Of a stretch of DNA of 64,000 nt, positions 52,519-60,945 are shown piece by piece (positions within the stretch are counted from its first letter, which is position 1; each line of letters opens with the position of its first letter). The notes below the pieces were generated by a model that was not told the origin of the DNA, ran no database searches, and saw only the letters and a list, made by a program, of their open reading frames with translations. Location of the stretch: the NCBI GenBank assembly GCA_002309375.1, contig DBXK01000012.1:81732-145731 (forward strand), written 5' to 3'. A program made the translations under genes and the position numbers. The stretch comes from Christensenella sp. UBA1214. Its GTDB lineage: Bacteria; Bacillota; Clostridia; Christensenellales; CAG-138.

Positions 52519-53799
52519 ATGGACGAGCTTGCAATCAAAATTGAACATGTATCGAAACAGTATCGGCTCGGTGCTATAGGCGGCGGGTCCCTGCGCGGCG
52601 ACCTACAATCCTGGTGGGCGCGGGTGCGAGGCAAGGAAGATCCGAACTCAAAAGTCGGAACTCGAACGGACATAAAAATCGGCGAACGCTTCCTTGCGCT
52701 TGATGATATAAACCTTGAAGTCAAAAAGGGCGAAGCGCTGGGCATAATCGGACATAACGGCGCCGGCAAATCGACGCTGCTGAAGCTGCTGTGCCGCGTA
52801 ACCGCACCGACGACGGGTATGATCGGCATAAACGGCAGGATCGCTTCCATGCTCGAGGTCGGTACAGGCTTCCATCCCGAGCTGACCGGTCGTGAAAACA
52901 TATACATGAACGGCGCCATCCTCGGCATGACCAGAAAAGAGATCGACGCCAAGATGGAGGATATCATTGAATTCTCGGAGGTGCGGCAATTCATCGACAC
53001 CCCCGTGAAGCGATATTCGAGCGGCATGTATGTCAAGCTCGCTTTCTCGGTAGCTGCGCATCTCGATTCTGAGATAATGATCATGGACGAGGTGCTGGCT
53101 GTAGGCGACATGGCATTCCAGAAAAAATGCTTGGATAAAATGCGCGAAGCAGCCAACAAGGAAGGCCGCACGGTGCTCTATGTCAGCCATAATATGAACA
53201 CCATCAGGCAGCTGTGCGACCGCTGCATCGTATTGGACCATGGGAAAGTTATTTATGATGGTGACGTTGATGCAGCGATTGCTAAATACCTTGGTGAACA
53301 CCAAGAAACAGCTTTCCCTGTCGCCTATGATTTATCTCAGAATAAAAGGAATCATCACTTTGGGAAACAAATATTTGTTAAGAGTTTTAGGTTTCTTGAA
53401 GCGGAAGCAGCAAGGTTTATGATAGGCCAGACAATCAATATTGAGATTTCTCTTGATTCAAAGATCGAAGTGGATGATGCAAGAATTGTTATGCGCATTA
53501 AGGATAAGGGCAACTATGTTCGTTATGCAAGCAGCCTATCTAATTGCTTTAGCATTTCCCGCAGCGAGGGACAAAAAATAAGACTTAGACTTGATACCAC
53601 TCAACTGATAGAAGACGAATACTGTTTTAGTTTTGAAGTTATTTCTACTGATTCGATTGGAAACTATCATTCATACGATAATCCAATGGCAACCATCTTC
53701 GTGTTTATGTATGAGTGTGATGATTCGGATATAAATTGGGCTAAACAATACTGGGGCAATATCCGCTTGCCGGATATGAGCGCTGTAACAATAAGGTGA
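52519..53799 (+). CDS. wzt: ABC exporter ATPase with C-terminal polymer-binding domain (Wzt/TagH)
   Basis: 426 residues. The ATPase domain (1 to about 250) has Walker A GHNGAGKST (about 77-85), the family segment ELTGRENIYMNGAILGM, signature YSSGMYVKLAFSVA and Walker B IMIMDEVLAVGD. From about residue 265 a beta-rich Wzt_C domain follows. In Wzt proteins this part recognises the chain end of the cognate polymer. GC content falls sharply between the two domains (about 53230-53340), which suggests the specificity domain was exchanged. SD GAGGTGAG. Forms the transporter with the preceding permease. Confidence 0.9.
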   Translation: MDELAIKIEHVSKQYRLGAIGGGSLRGDLQSWWARVRGKEDPNSKVGTRTDIKIGERFLALDDINLEVKKGEALGIIGHNGAGKSTLLKLLCRVTAPTTGMIGINGRIASMLEVGTGFHPELTGRENIYMNGAILGMTRKEIDAKMEDIIEFSEVRQFIDTPVKRYSSGMYVKLAFSVAAHLDSEIMIMDEVLAVGDMAFQKKCLDKMREAANKEGRTVLYVSHNMNTIRQLCDRCIVLDHGKVIYDGDVDAAIAKYLGEHQETAFPVAYDLSQNKRNHHFGKQIFVKSFRFLEAEAARFMIGQTINIEISLDSKIEVDDARIVMRIKDKGNYVRYASSLSNCFSISRSEGQKIRLRLDTTQLIEDEYCFSFEVISTDSIGNYHSYDNPMATIFVFMYECDDSDINWAKQYWGNIRLPDMSAVTIR

Positions 53800-53804
53800 A
53801 TATA

Positions 53805-54971
53805 ATGAGCGTATTAAACAAACTTTCTTTAAGAGCAAAGAGAGCTTATTCTAGAATAGCGCCGATTGATAAAAGCAAAATCGTGTTTGACAATATTGCA
53901 GGTAAAGGCTACGGCGAAAATTTAAAGTACATTGCTGAGGAGATTAAAAAACGCGATTTAAAAGTTAAGATGTACTGGCTTGTTTCGGATATGGATACTA
54001 TTCTTCCTTCTTGGATGAATAGAATCCAAATTGGAACTCTACGGGCAGAATACGAACTGCAAACCGCAGGGTTTGTTGTTTATAATTATAGAAGAAGATG
54101 GGAATTCCCTAAAAAGAAAGGCCAAGTTTTTTTGCAAACATGGCACGGCGGTATTGCAATGAAAAAGATCGAGAAAGATGCGGAGGATAAGCTGCCGGAA
54201 TCTTATATAAAGAATGCAGTCTTAGATGGTCAATTAACTGACGGGATTATCGCTGACGGCGAGCAGATTGAAGATATCTATAAGCGAGCGTTCTGGTTAA
54301 ATGATAATTGCGAGATGTTAAGATTTGGCTCTCCGCGAATTGATGTTCTTCTTAACTCAAAGAACACGAATTTAATCCGTAAAAGGGTAAGAGGCATACT
54401 TCAGATTAAAGATAACGCGTACGTTGTTTTGTATGCACCAACATTCAGGAATAGCGGTACTGCCGAGGCATACGTTGCCGATTTGGATGCGGTCAAGAGA
54501 GCGTTTTCGATTACACGTTCTGAGATAGTTATCTTAGTAAGACTCCATCCAAATGTTGCCAAGACTTCGCATAATCTTAAGTATGACTTTTCAGATACGA
54601 TTATCAATGCAACTGACTATTATGATCCGCAGGAATTGATAATCGCTTCCGATGCCTGCATAACGGATTATTCTTCAATTGTATATGATTTTGCAATGAT
54701 GGGGAAGCCGGGCTTCTTATGCATGAAAGATTTGGACGCTTATATTGCCGAAAGGGGTATGTATGATTGGTTTTACGATCAACCATTCAATATGAATTAT
54801 GATGAAGAATCCCTTTGCCAAGATATTAGCACATTTGATTATGATGAGTATAAAAAGAAGTTGGATACTTTCTTTGAGAAATATAAAACATACAACTTGG
54901 GAAATGCTGCGGCCCAAACTGTTGATTGGCTTGTTGAACGCGGGCTATCTGAAAAAAGGAGGAAAGCATGA
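53805..54971 (+). CDS. CDP-glycerol glycerophosphotransferase-family protein (TagB/TagF fold), second copy
   Basis: 388 residues. IVFDNIAGKGYGENLKYIAEEI, VYNYRRRWEFPKKKGQVFLQTWHGG (catalytic His of the first motif, about 115), YAPTFRN, VILVRLHPNV (second His) and ACITDYSSIVYDFAMMGKPG are all PF04464 hallmarks. It should add one or more glycerol phosphate units from CDP-glycerol to a lipid-linked sugar. ATG 53805 follows AAGGTG at six bases. AT-rich. Its end overlaps tagD by four bases, linking it to CDP-glycerol supply. Confidence 0.86.
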   Translation: MSVLNKLSLRAKRAYSRIAPIDKSKIVFDNIAGKGYGENLKYIAEEIKKRDLKVKMYWLVSDMDTILPSWMNRIQIGTLRAEYELQTAGFVVYNYRRRWEFPKKKGQVFLQTWHGGIAMKKIEKDAEDKLPESYIKNAVLDGQLTDGIIADGEQIEDIYKRAFWLNDNCEMLRFGSPRIDVLLNSKNTNLIRKRVRGILQIKDNAYVVLYAPTFRNSGTAEAYVADLDAVKRAFSITRSEIVILVRLHPNVAKTSHNLKYDFSDTIINATDYYDPQELIIASDACITDYSSIVYDFAMMGKPGFLCMKDLDAYIAERGMYDWFYDQPFNMNYDEESLCQDISTFDYDEYKKKLDTFFEKYKTYNLGNAAAQTVDWLVERGLSEKRRKA

Positions 54972-55369
54972 AAAGAGTGATTACATACGGAACATTTGAT
55001 TTGCTCCATTACGGCCATATTAACCTGCTTAGAAGAGCAAAAGCATATGGCGATTATCTGATCGTTTGTCTCTCTACGGACGAATTCAACTGGAACGAAA
55101 AACGAAAGAAATGCTACTTTTCATATGAAAAGCGCAAGGCGCTTCTGGAAGCGATTCGTTATGTTGATTTGGTTATTCCTGAAGAAAACTGGAATCAAAA
55201 AAAGACGGATGTACACGAGTATCACATTGATACATTCGTTATGGGGGACGATTGGGAAGGAAAATTTGATTTTTTGAAAGATGAAGGTGTAGAGGTGGTT
55301 TATCTTCCGAGAACACCGGAAATAAGCACAACCCAGATAAAAAAAGATCTTGAAGGACATAAATCGTGA
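54968..55369 (+). CDS. tagD: Glycerol-3-phosphate cytidylyltransferase
   Basis: A 133-residue cytosolic enzyme that makes CDP-glycerol from CTP and glycerol 3-phosphate. RVITYGTFDLLHYGHINLLRRAK contains the HxGH nucleotide-binding motif. GDDWEGKFDFL and RTPEISTTQIKKDL (the ISTT motif) are conserved. Length is that of TagD. AAGGAGG is perfectly placed. It supplies the donor for the two TagB-like proteins and possibly LicD. Confidence 0.95.
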   Translation: MKRVITYGTFDLLHYGHINLLRRAKAYGDYLIVCLSTDEFNWNEKRKKCYFSYEKRKALLEAIRYVDLVIPEENWNQKKTDVHEYHIDTFVMGDDWEGKFDFLKDEGVEVVYLPRTPEISTTQIKKDLEGHKS

Positions 55370-55378
55370 GATAGAAAT

Positions 55379-56362
55379 ATGCCGTCAGTAAGCGTTATTG
55401 TACCAGTCTATAAAGTTGAGCCTTATCTGCGCCAATGCGTGGACAGCATTCTTGCGCAAACTTTTTCGGACTTCGAATTGATTCTCGTTGATGATGGAAG
55501 CCCGGATAATTGCGGCGCGATATGTGATGAGTATGCGGAAAAGGATGCCCGTATTCATGTTATTCATCAACAAAACGGTGGGCTTTCCGCAGCCAGAAAT
55601 GCAGGCATAGATGTTGCTAAAGGCAAGTTTTTGACTTTCGTTGACAGTGATGATATTGTTAAAACAAAGTATCTTGAAAGCCTTTACGATATGATAGAAT
55701 CGTATGATGCAGAAATCGCATGCTGCGGAATGTGCGACTTCGTTGATAATGTAGCTCCGGCAGTTGATTGCTATAATGATAAGAAGGAACATACCTACAG
55801 AGGACCGGACGCTGCACTTGAACAGTATGCGGAAAGATCTGTCGTTCGCGTGTCTGCATGCGGAAAACTATATTCAGCAGATTTATATAAGAATGTGCGT
55901 TTCCCTGAAGGAATGTTGCACGAAGATCAAGCAACAACACCTATAGTCCTGTTTAATGCTTCCAGAGTTGTTGCTTTTGATACTCCGCTTTACTGTTACC
56001 GACTGCGCGAACAAAGTATTATGCACAGCAGATTTTCGGCAAAACGATACGACGACATAGTTGCTGTTGATAAATGCATTTGCTATTTTAAAAATAAAGA
56101 CGCAGAGGAATTGGTTAAAGCTGCAGTTTGCAGGAAGAATGAATTGATGGCTGTTTATTCATTGCTAGCCAGAAAAGACGGCGTGTATTCGGAAGTACCT
56201 AAAGAGTATCGCATTAGCGAACACAGGGCACTGAAATGGCTTAGAAAAAACCTTTCGGATGATAAATATACATACCAGTTGGCAAAAGTTCATCCCAACT
56301 GGCTTCGTCCGCATGCTTATTGGCGTAAGATTAAAAAAATTCTGCACATTCCGTGTAAATAA
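55379..56362 (+). CDS. Glycosyltransferase family 2
   Basis: 327 residues. SVSVIVPVYKVEPYLRQCVDSI, LVDDGSPDNCGAICDEYAEKDAR, NGGLSAARNAGIDVAKGKFLTFVDSDD form the GT-A core. The N-terminal 90 residues are nearly superimposable on the GT2 at 50713, while the rest differs. It is placed between tagD and rmlA. The donor is unknown; dTDP-sugars from the next genes are possible. Confidence 0.86.
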   Translation: MPSVSVIVPVYKVEPYLRQCVDSILAQTFSDFELILVDDGSPDNCGAICDEYAEKDARIHVIHQQNGGLSAARNAGIDVAKGKFLTFVDSDDIVKTKYLESLYDMIESYDAEIACCGMCDFVDNVAPAVDCYNDKKEHTYRGPDAALEQYAERSVVRVSACGKLYSADLYKNVRFPEGMLHEDQATTPIVLFNASRVVAFDTPLYCYRLREQSIMHSRFSAKRYDDIVAVDKCICYFKNKDAEELVKAAVCRKNELMAVYSLLARKDGVYSEVPKEYRISEHRALKWLRKNLSDDKYTYQLAKVHPNWLRPHAYWRKIKKILHIPCK

Positions 56363-56373
56363 GGAGAGATTAA

Positions 56374-57261
56374 ATGAAAGGTATCATTCTCGCCGGCGGC
56401 GCCGGCACGCGGCTTTATCCGCTGACAATGGTTACATCGAAGCAGCTGCTTCCGGTGTACGATAAACCGATGATCTTTTACCCTCTGTCAACGCTGATGC
56501 TGGCGGGAATCAGGGATATTTTGATCATCTCAACGCCGACAGATCTGCCGAACTTCGAGCGTCTGCTCGGAGACGGCCATGCTTTCGGCGTGCGTCTCAG
56601 CTATGCCGAGCAGCCGAGTCCGGATGGACTCGCTCAGGCGTTCCTGATCGGGCGGGAGTTCATCGGCGATGACGCCTGCGCGATGGTGCTCGGCGACAAT
56701 ATCTTTTATGGAAACGGCTTTGGCAAGCTGCTGCGTGCCGCGACGGCGGATGCGGAGCAGAACGAAAGGGCAACTGTTTTCGGTTATTACGTGAATGATC
56801 CGGAGCGCTTCGGCGTTGTGGCTTTCGATGAAAACGGAAAGGCGGTTTCCATCGAGGAAAAGCCGAAAGCGCCTAAAAGCAATTATGCGGTCACCGGCCT
56901 GTACTTTTACCCTAAAGGCGTCAGCGATCGCGCTGCGGAAGTAAAACCTTCCGCACGAGGAGAGCTGGAGATCACCACGCTCAACGAAATGTATCTGAAT
57001 GACAGCCTGTTGGATGTGCAGCTGCTCGGCCGCGGTTTTGCCTGGCTGGACACAGGAACGATGGAATCGCTCGCTGATGCAACGGAATTCATTCGCGTGG
57101 TGCAGAACCGCCAGGGAATTGAGGTCTCCGCACCGGAGGAGATCGCGTTCCGCAACGGTTGGACAAGCAAGGAAGAACTGCTCAAGGCAGCATCCGCTTA
57201 CGGAAAATCACCGTATGGAACTCATTTGCGGCTGGTTGCAGAAGGCAAGATCAGAGGATAG
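56374..57261 (+). CDS. rfbA: Glucose-1-phosphate thymidylyltransferase (RmlA)
   Basis: A 295-residue cytosolic enzyme that makes dTDP-glucose from dTTP and glucose 1-phosphate. [17 protein letters not shown] (nucleotide loop), [41 protein letters not shown] and [10 protein letters not shown] are the expected motifs in order. Length is exact for the short RmlA type. GGAGAG precedes the ATG. First gene of a GC-rich rmlA-B-DC set that feeds both L-rhamnose and the amino-sugar module. Confidence 0.97.
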   Translation: MKGIILAGGAGTRLYPLTMVTSKQLLPVYDKPMIFYPLSTLMLAGIRDILIISTPTDLPNFERLLGDGHAFGVRLSYAEQPSPDGLAQAFLIGREFIGDDACAMVLGDNIFYGNGFGKLLRAATADAEQNERATVFGYYVNDPERFGVVAFDENGKAVSIEEKPKAPKSNYAVTGLYFYPKGVSDRAAEVKPSARGELEITTLNEMYLNDSLLDVQLLGRGFAWLDTGTMESLADATEFIRVVQNRQGIEVSAPEEIAFRNGWTSKEELLKAASAYGKSPYGTHLRLVAEGKIRG

Positions 57262-57270
57262 GAGAACGCT

Positions 57271-58290
57271 ATGACCATTATCGTTACCGGCGGCGCAGGC
57301 TTTATCGGCGCAAACTTTATCTATTTTGAATTGGAGAAGCATCCTGAAGACAGGATCGTCTGCCTGGATGCACTGACCTATGCGGGCAATCTGTCGACGC
57401 TGGAGAATGCCCTGAAGAACCCGAATTTCGCTTTCTACAAGGTCGACATCTGCGACAGACAAGCGGTTTATGAGATCTTCGAAAAGGAACGTCCGGATGC
57501 AGTCGTGAATTTTGCGGCGGAATCGCATGTCGATCGCTCAATCGAAGCGCCTGAGATTTTCCTGCAGACCAACATCCTCGGCACCCAGGTCATGATGGAC
57601 GCCTGCCGCAAGTACGGCACGAAGCGCTATCACCAGGTCTCCACGGATGAAGTCTACGGTGATCTTCCACTTGACAGACCGGACCTTTTCTTCACAGAGG
57701 AAACGCCGATCCACACCAGCAGCCCGTATTCCGCTTCGAAAGCAGCGGCAGACCTTCTGGTGTTTGCCTACCACAGGACATTCGGCTTGCCCGCGACCAT
57801 CTCGCGTTGCTCCAACAACTACGGTCCGTATCATTTCCCGGAGAAGCTGATCCCGCTGATGATCGCAAACGCGCTGAACGATAAGCCGCTGCCGGTCTAC
57901 GGCAAGGGTGAGAACGTTCGTGACTGGCTGTATGTTGAGGATCACTGCCGCGCGATCGATCTCATTCTGCGCAACGGCACCGTCGGCGAAGTCTATAACG
58001 TTGGCGGTCACAACGAAATGCGCAACATTGATATTGTCAAGCTGATCTGCAAAAAGCTCGGCAAGCCGGAAAGCCTGATAACCTTTGTAACGGACCGTAA
58101 GGGCCACGATATGCGTTATGCGATCGATCCGACGAAGATCCACCGCGAGCTTGGCTGGCTGCCGCAGACGAAGTTCGCAGACGGCCTCGACAAGACGATC
58201 GAATGGTATCTCACGCACCGCGATTGGTGGGAAACGATCATAAGTGGCGAATACAGGAATTACTATGAGAAAATGTACGGGAACCGATAA
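57271..58290 (+). CDS. rfbB: dTDP-glucose 4,6-dehydratase (RmlB)
   Basis: A 339-residue short-chain dehydrogenase-type enzyme that converts dTDP-glucose to dTDP-4-keto-6-deoxyglucose. TGGAGFIGANF binds NAD. AAESHVDRSI, VSTDEVYGDL (catalytic Asp-Glu), YSASKAAAD (Tyr-Lys pair) and RCSNNYGPYHFPEKLIPLMI are intact. Length is typical. Its product is the branch point for the RmlD-RmlC fusion (rhamnose) and the ketoisomerase at 47675. Strong SD (AGGAGAA) nine bases after rmlA. Confidence 0.97.
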   Translation: MTIIVTGGAGFIGANFIYFELEKHPEDRIVCLDALTYAGNLSTLENALKNPNFAFYKVDICDRQAVYEIFEKERPDAVVNFAAESHVDRSIEAPEIFLQTNILGTQVMMDACRKYGTKRYHQVSTDEVYGDLPLDRPDLFFTEETPIHTSSPYSASKAAADLLVFAYHRTFGLPATISRCSNNYGPYHFPEKLIPLMIANALNDKPLPVYGKGENVRDWLYVEDHCRAIDLILRNGTVGEVYNVGGHNEMRNIDIVKLICKKLGKPESLITFVTDRKGHDMRYAIDPTKIHRELGWLPQTKFADGLDKTIEWYLTHRDWWETIISGEYRNYYEKMYGNR

Positions 58291-58302
58291 CGGGAGGTCC
58301 TA

Positions 58303-59748
58303 ATGAAGTATTTTATCACCGGCGTCGGCGGCCAGCTCGGCTTTGACCTTGTTCGCCGCCTGCAGGCAGCGGGGGAGACGGTCATCGGAAGCGATATCCG
58401 ACCGGAAAACGATTTCTGCGCGCAGTATGTAAAGCTCGATATCACGGATCATGAAGCCGTTGCAGACGCTTTGAAGGAATACAGGCCCGACGTCGTGATC
58501 CATTGCGCCGCCTGGACCGCTGTGGACGCCGCGGAGGATCCGGAAAACCGCGATAAAGTCCGTCTGATCAATGTCGAGGGCACAAAAAACATAGCCGAAG
58601 GCTGCAAAACGATCGACTGCAAAATGATCTATATCAGCACCGACTATGTCTTCGACGGCGCCGGAGAAATGCCGTGGGATCCGGACTGCAGGGAGTATTC
58701 TCCATTGAACTACTATGGCGAAACAAAGCTGGAAGGCGAGCTCGCCGTTTCCGGGATCCTTGAAAAATACTTCATTGTCCGCACTGCATGGGTGTTCGGG
58801 GCAAACGGCAATAACTTCGTGAAAACCATGCTGCGGCTTGGGAAAACGCTTCCGGAGCTGCGAGTCGTCAACGATCAGATCGGAACGCCGACATACACCT
58901 TCGATCTTGCCCGTCTGCTTGTTGATATAGCAAAGACCGAACGCTATGGGTATTATCATGCAACGAACGAGGGAGGCTTTATCAGCTGGTATGAATTCGC
59001 CTGTGAAATAATGCGAATGGCGGGGCTCAGTGCAAAGGTCGTTCCTGTTTCAACGGCGGAATACGGCCTCAGCAAAGCAAAGCGGCCCTTCAACAGCAGG
59101 CTCGGGAAGGAAAAACTGACCGAAGCGGGCTTTGAGCGCCTTCCTGATTGGAAAAACGCGCTCGAGCGTTATTTGAAAGAGATCGGAGCGATAAGAAAAA
59201 TGAGCAAGATCAAAGTCACACCATGCAAAATCAAAGGCCTGTATGTGATCGAACCGACCGTTCATGGGGACAGCCGCGGATATTTCATGGAAACATACAA
59301 CCTTAACGATATGCGCGAGGCAGGGCTCGATATGGTTTTCGTTCAGGATAACCAGTCCATGTCGCGCAGGGGCGTGCTGCGCGGACTGCATTACCAGAAG
59401 AAGTTCCCTCAGGGCAAGCTCGTCCGCGTAATTTCCGGAGAAGTTTTCGATGTTGCCGTGGATCTTCGCCCGGGTTCAGTGACCTATGGAAAATGGCATG
59501 GAGAGATCCTTTCCGCGGAGAACAAAAAGCAGTTTTATATTCCGGAGGGATTTGCACACGGCTTCTATGTTTTGAGTGAAACAGCGGAATTCTGCTATAA
59601 AGTAACCGATTTTTATCATTCGGAAGATGAATGGGGCATCCGTTGGAACGATCCCGATATCGGCGTCGAATGGCCGATCATCAATGACATCCCGGTTTTG
59701 CTTTCGGAAAAGGACAAGGTTCAGCCTTTCCTTCGTGAGATCAAATGA
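58303..59748 (+). CDS. RmlD-RmlC fusion: dTDP-4-dehydrorhamnose reductase and 3,5-epimerase
   Basis: 481 residues carrying two enzymes of dTDP-L-rhamnose synthesis. Residues 1 to about 296 are RmlD: FITGVGGQLGFDLVRRL, VDAAEDPE, STDYVFDG and YYGETKLEGE with the Tyr-x-x-x-Lys pair. From Met300 the RmlC cupin follows: KGLYVIEPTVHGDSRGYFMETY, SRRGVLRGLHYQ with the catalytic His, DLRPGSVTYGKW and PEGFAHGFYVL. The reaction order is RmlC, then RmlD, so the fusion may channel the unstable keto intermediate. The junction (IRKMSKIKV) keeps an in-frame Met. GGGAGG lies before the start. Its end overlaps the next gene by four bases. Confidence 0.92.
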   Translation: MKYFITGVGGQLGFDLVRRLQAAGETVIGSDIRPENDFCAQYVKLDITDHEAVADALKEYRPDVVIHCAAWTAVDAAEDPENRDKVRLINVEGTKNIAEGCKTIDCKMIYISTDYVFDGAGEMPWDPDCREYSPLNYYGETKLEGELAVSGILEKYFIVRTAWVFGANGNNFVKTMLRLGKTLPELRVVNDQIGTPTYTFDLARLLVDIAKTERYGYYHATNEGGFISWYEFACEIMRMAGLSAKVVPVSTAEYGLSKAKRPFNSRLGKEKLTEAGFERLPDWKNALERYLKEIGAIRKMSKIKVTPCKIKGLYVIEPTVHGDSRGYFMETYNLNDMREAGLDMVFVQDNQSMSRRGVLRGLHYQKKFPQGKLVRVISGEVFDVAVDLRPGSVTYGKWHGEILSAENKKQFYIPEGFAHGFYVLSETAEFCYKVTDFYHSEDEWGIRWNDPDIGVEWPIINDIPVLLSEKDKVQPFLREIK

Positions 59749-60650
59749 GCAAAAATAAGAAGGAAGAACCGCATAAAAAACATCGGGTCCTCCGAACGAT
59801 TCTTCTTGTATTCGGGATCCTGCTCCTTTTGATCGGGGCGGAGCTTCTTTATTCAAATTATCATCTGATTGTCAGCCGTTATTCCGTCCGCGCCCAAGGG
59901 GTGTCGGGCGGAATTCGCATTGTATTCCTTGCGGATCTGCACGGGAGGGAATTCGGCAAAAACAACAGCAGTCTTCTTGAGAAGATCGCAGCGGAGAAGC
60001 CGGACATAATCGCTCTCGGAGGGGATATCATCAATTCCGATGCGGATGATGAAGAAGTAACAAGGATGTGCGCTTTCGTTTCGGAGGCCGCGAAGATCGC
60101 GCCGGTCTATTTCGGGATGGGGAACCACGAATACAACTATATTGCGGATCATGACGCTTCGCTTGCGGAAAAACTGACCGAGGCCGGCGCGGAGATACTT
60201 GACGGAAACTATCTCGATATCGAGATCAACGGCACCCCCGTTCGAATCGGAGGTTATGAAGGCTATTACAGAACGGCGCATATGAACACGCCGGATAAGG
60301 ATCGGCAATCGGCGGATTGGCGCTTCTTCGAGGCTTTCGAGGACACGGATCGGGTAAAGATCCTTATCAACCATATCCCGACCAACTGGCTTGACTGGCA
60401 TTATAAGGACAGATCGCCCGTGGATCTTGTGCTTTCCGGGCACTACCACGGCGGAGTGATCAGGATCCCGATCATCGAACAGGGGCTTTATGCTCCGTAT
60501 ATCGGCAAATTCCCGCCCTATACAAAGGGCTTGTTTGAAGGAGAGAAAGCGAACTGCGTCCTCACAACGGGTCTTGCGGGCTCGAAGGGGATACCGCGTT
60601 TTTTCAATCCGCCGGAGATAGTCGTTGTGGATCTGCTGCCCGAAGAGTAA
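59745..60650 (+). CDS. Membrane-anchored metallophosphoesterase (YkuE-like)
   Basis: 301 residues. A basic N-terminus and one membrane helix (about 18-38) are followed by a calcineurin-like phosphoesterase domain: FLADLHGREFG (DxH), ALGGDIINSD (GDxx), GMGNHEYNY (GNHE), LINHIP and LSGHYHGGVIRIP (GHxH), so all metal ligands are present. It should face the outside. Family members hydrolyse phosphate esters or pyrophosphates. In this place it may trim lipid-linked or polymer phosphate. It is the last gene of the long run, overlapping the rml fusion gene by four bases. No clear terminator follows. Confidence 0.85.
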   Translation: MSKNKKEEPHKKHRVLRTILLVFGILLLLIGAELLYSNYHLIVSRYSVRAQGVSGGIRIVFLADLHGREFGKNNSSLLEKIAAEKPDIIALGGDIINSDADDEEVTRMCAFVSEAAKIAPVYFGMGNHEYNYIADHDASLAEKLTEAGAEILDGNYLDIEINGTPVRIGGYEGYYRTAHMNTPDKDRQSADWRFFEAFEDTDRVKILINHIPTNWLDWHYKDRSPVDLVLSGHYHGGVIRIPIIEQGLYAPYIGKFPPYTKGLFEGEKANCVLTTGLAGSKGIPRFFNPPEIVVVDLLPEE

Positions 60651-60775
60651 AACCGAATGGTCGCATCGTGTCAAAACAGCCTTCCGATTGTCAAAAAGAC
60701 TGTTTAGTCAAACATTTTCCCGTGAACAGAAAACAGCATTATCTCAAAAAAACATGAAAACAACAATAAGCATTA

Positions 60776-60804
60776 TTGAAAACTGAGCACAAACAATGTA
60801 TAAT
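60776..60804 (+). promoter_or_regulatory. Predicted promoter of the lipoprotein gene
   Basis: TTGAAA (60776-60781), a 17-base spacer and TATAAT (60799-60804). Transcription would start near 60811. Confidence 0.7.
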
Positions 60805-60810
60805 AATATG

Positions 60811-60945
60811 CAGATGAGGTTTAGAATGCGAAGCTAAAATATATTTTAAAAATGAGCGTGCAAAATCGCAGCTGCGGACATTAACTAATGAAGACGTTCT
60901 GCGGCAGAACAATGGAGCTGAGCAAAGAAAAAGGAGAAAACTGCC
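60811..60945 (+). other. Structured leader of the lipoprotein gene
   Basis: The predicted 135-base leader contains the palindrome CGCAGCTGCG (at about 60868-60877) and the inverted repeat GTTCTGC-G-GCAGAAC (at about 60896-60910), then AAAGGAG before the ATG. It does not match a riboswitch that I know. Confidence 0.4.
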
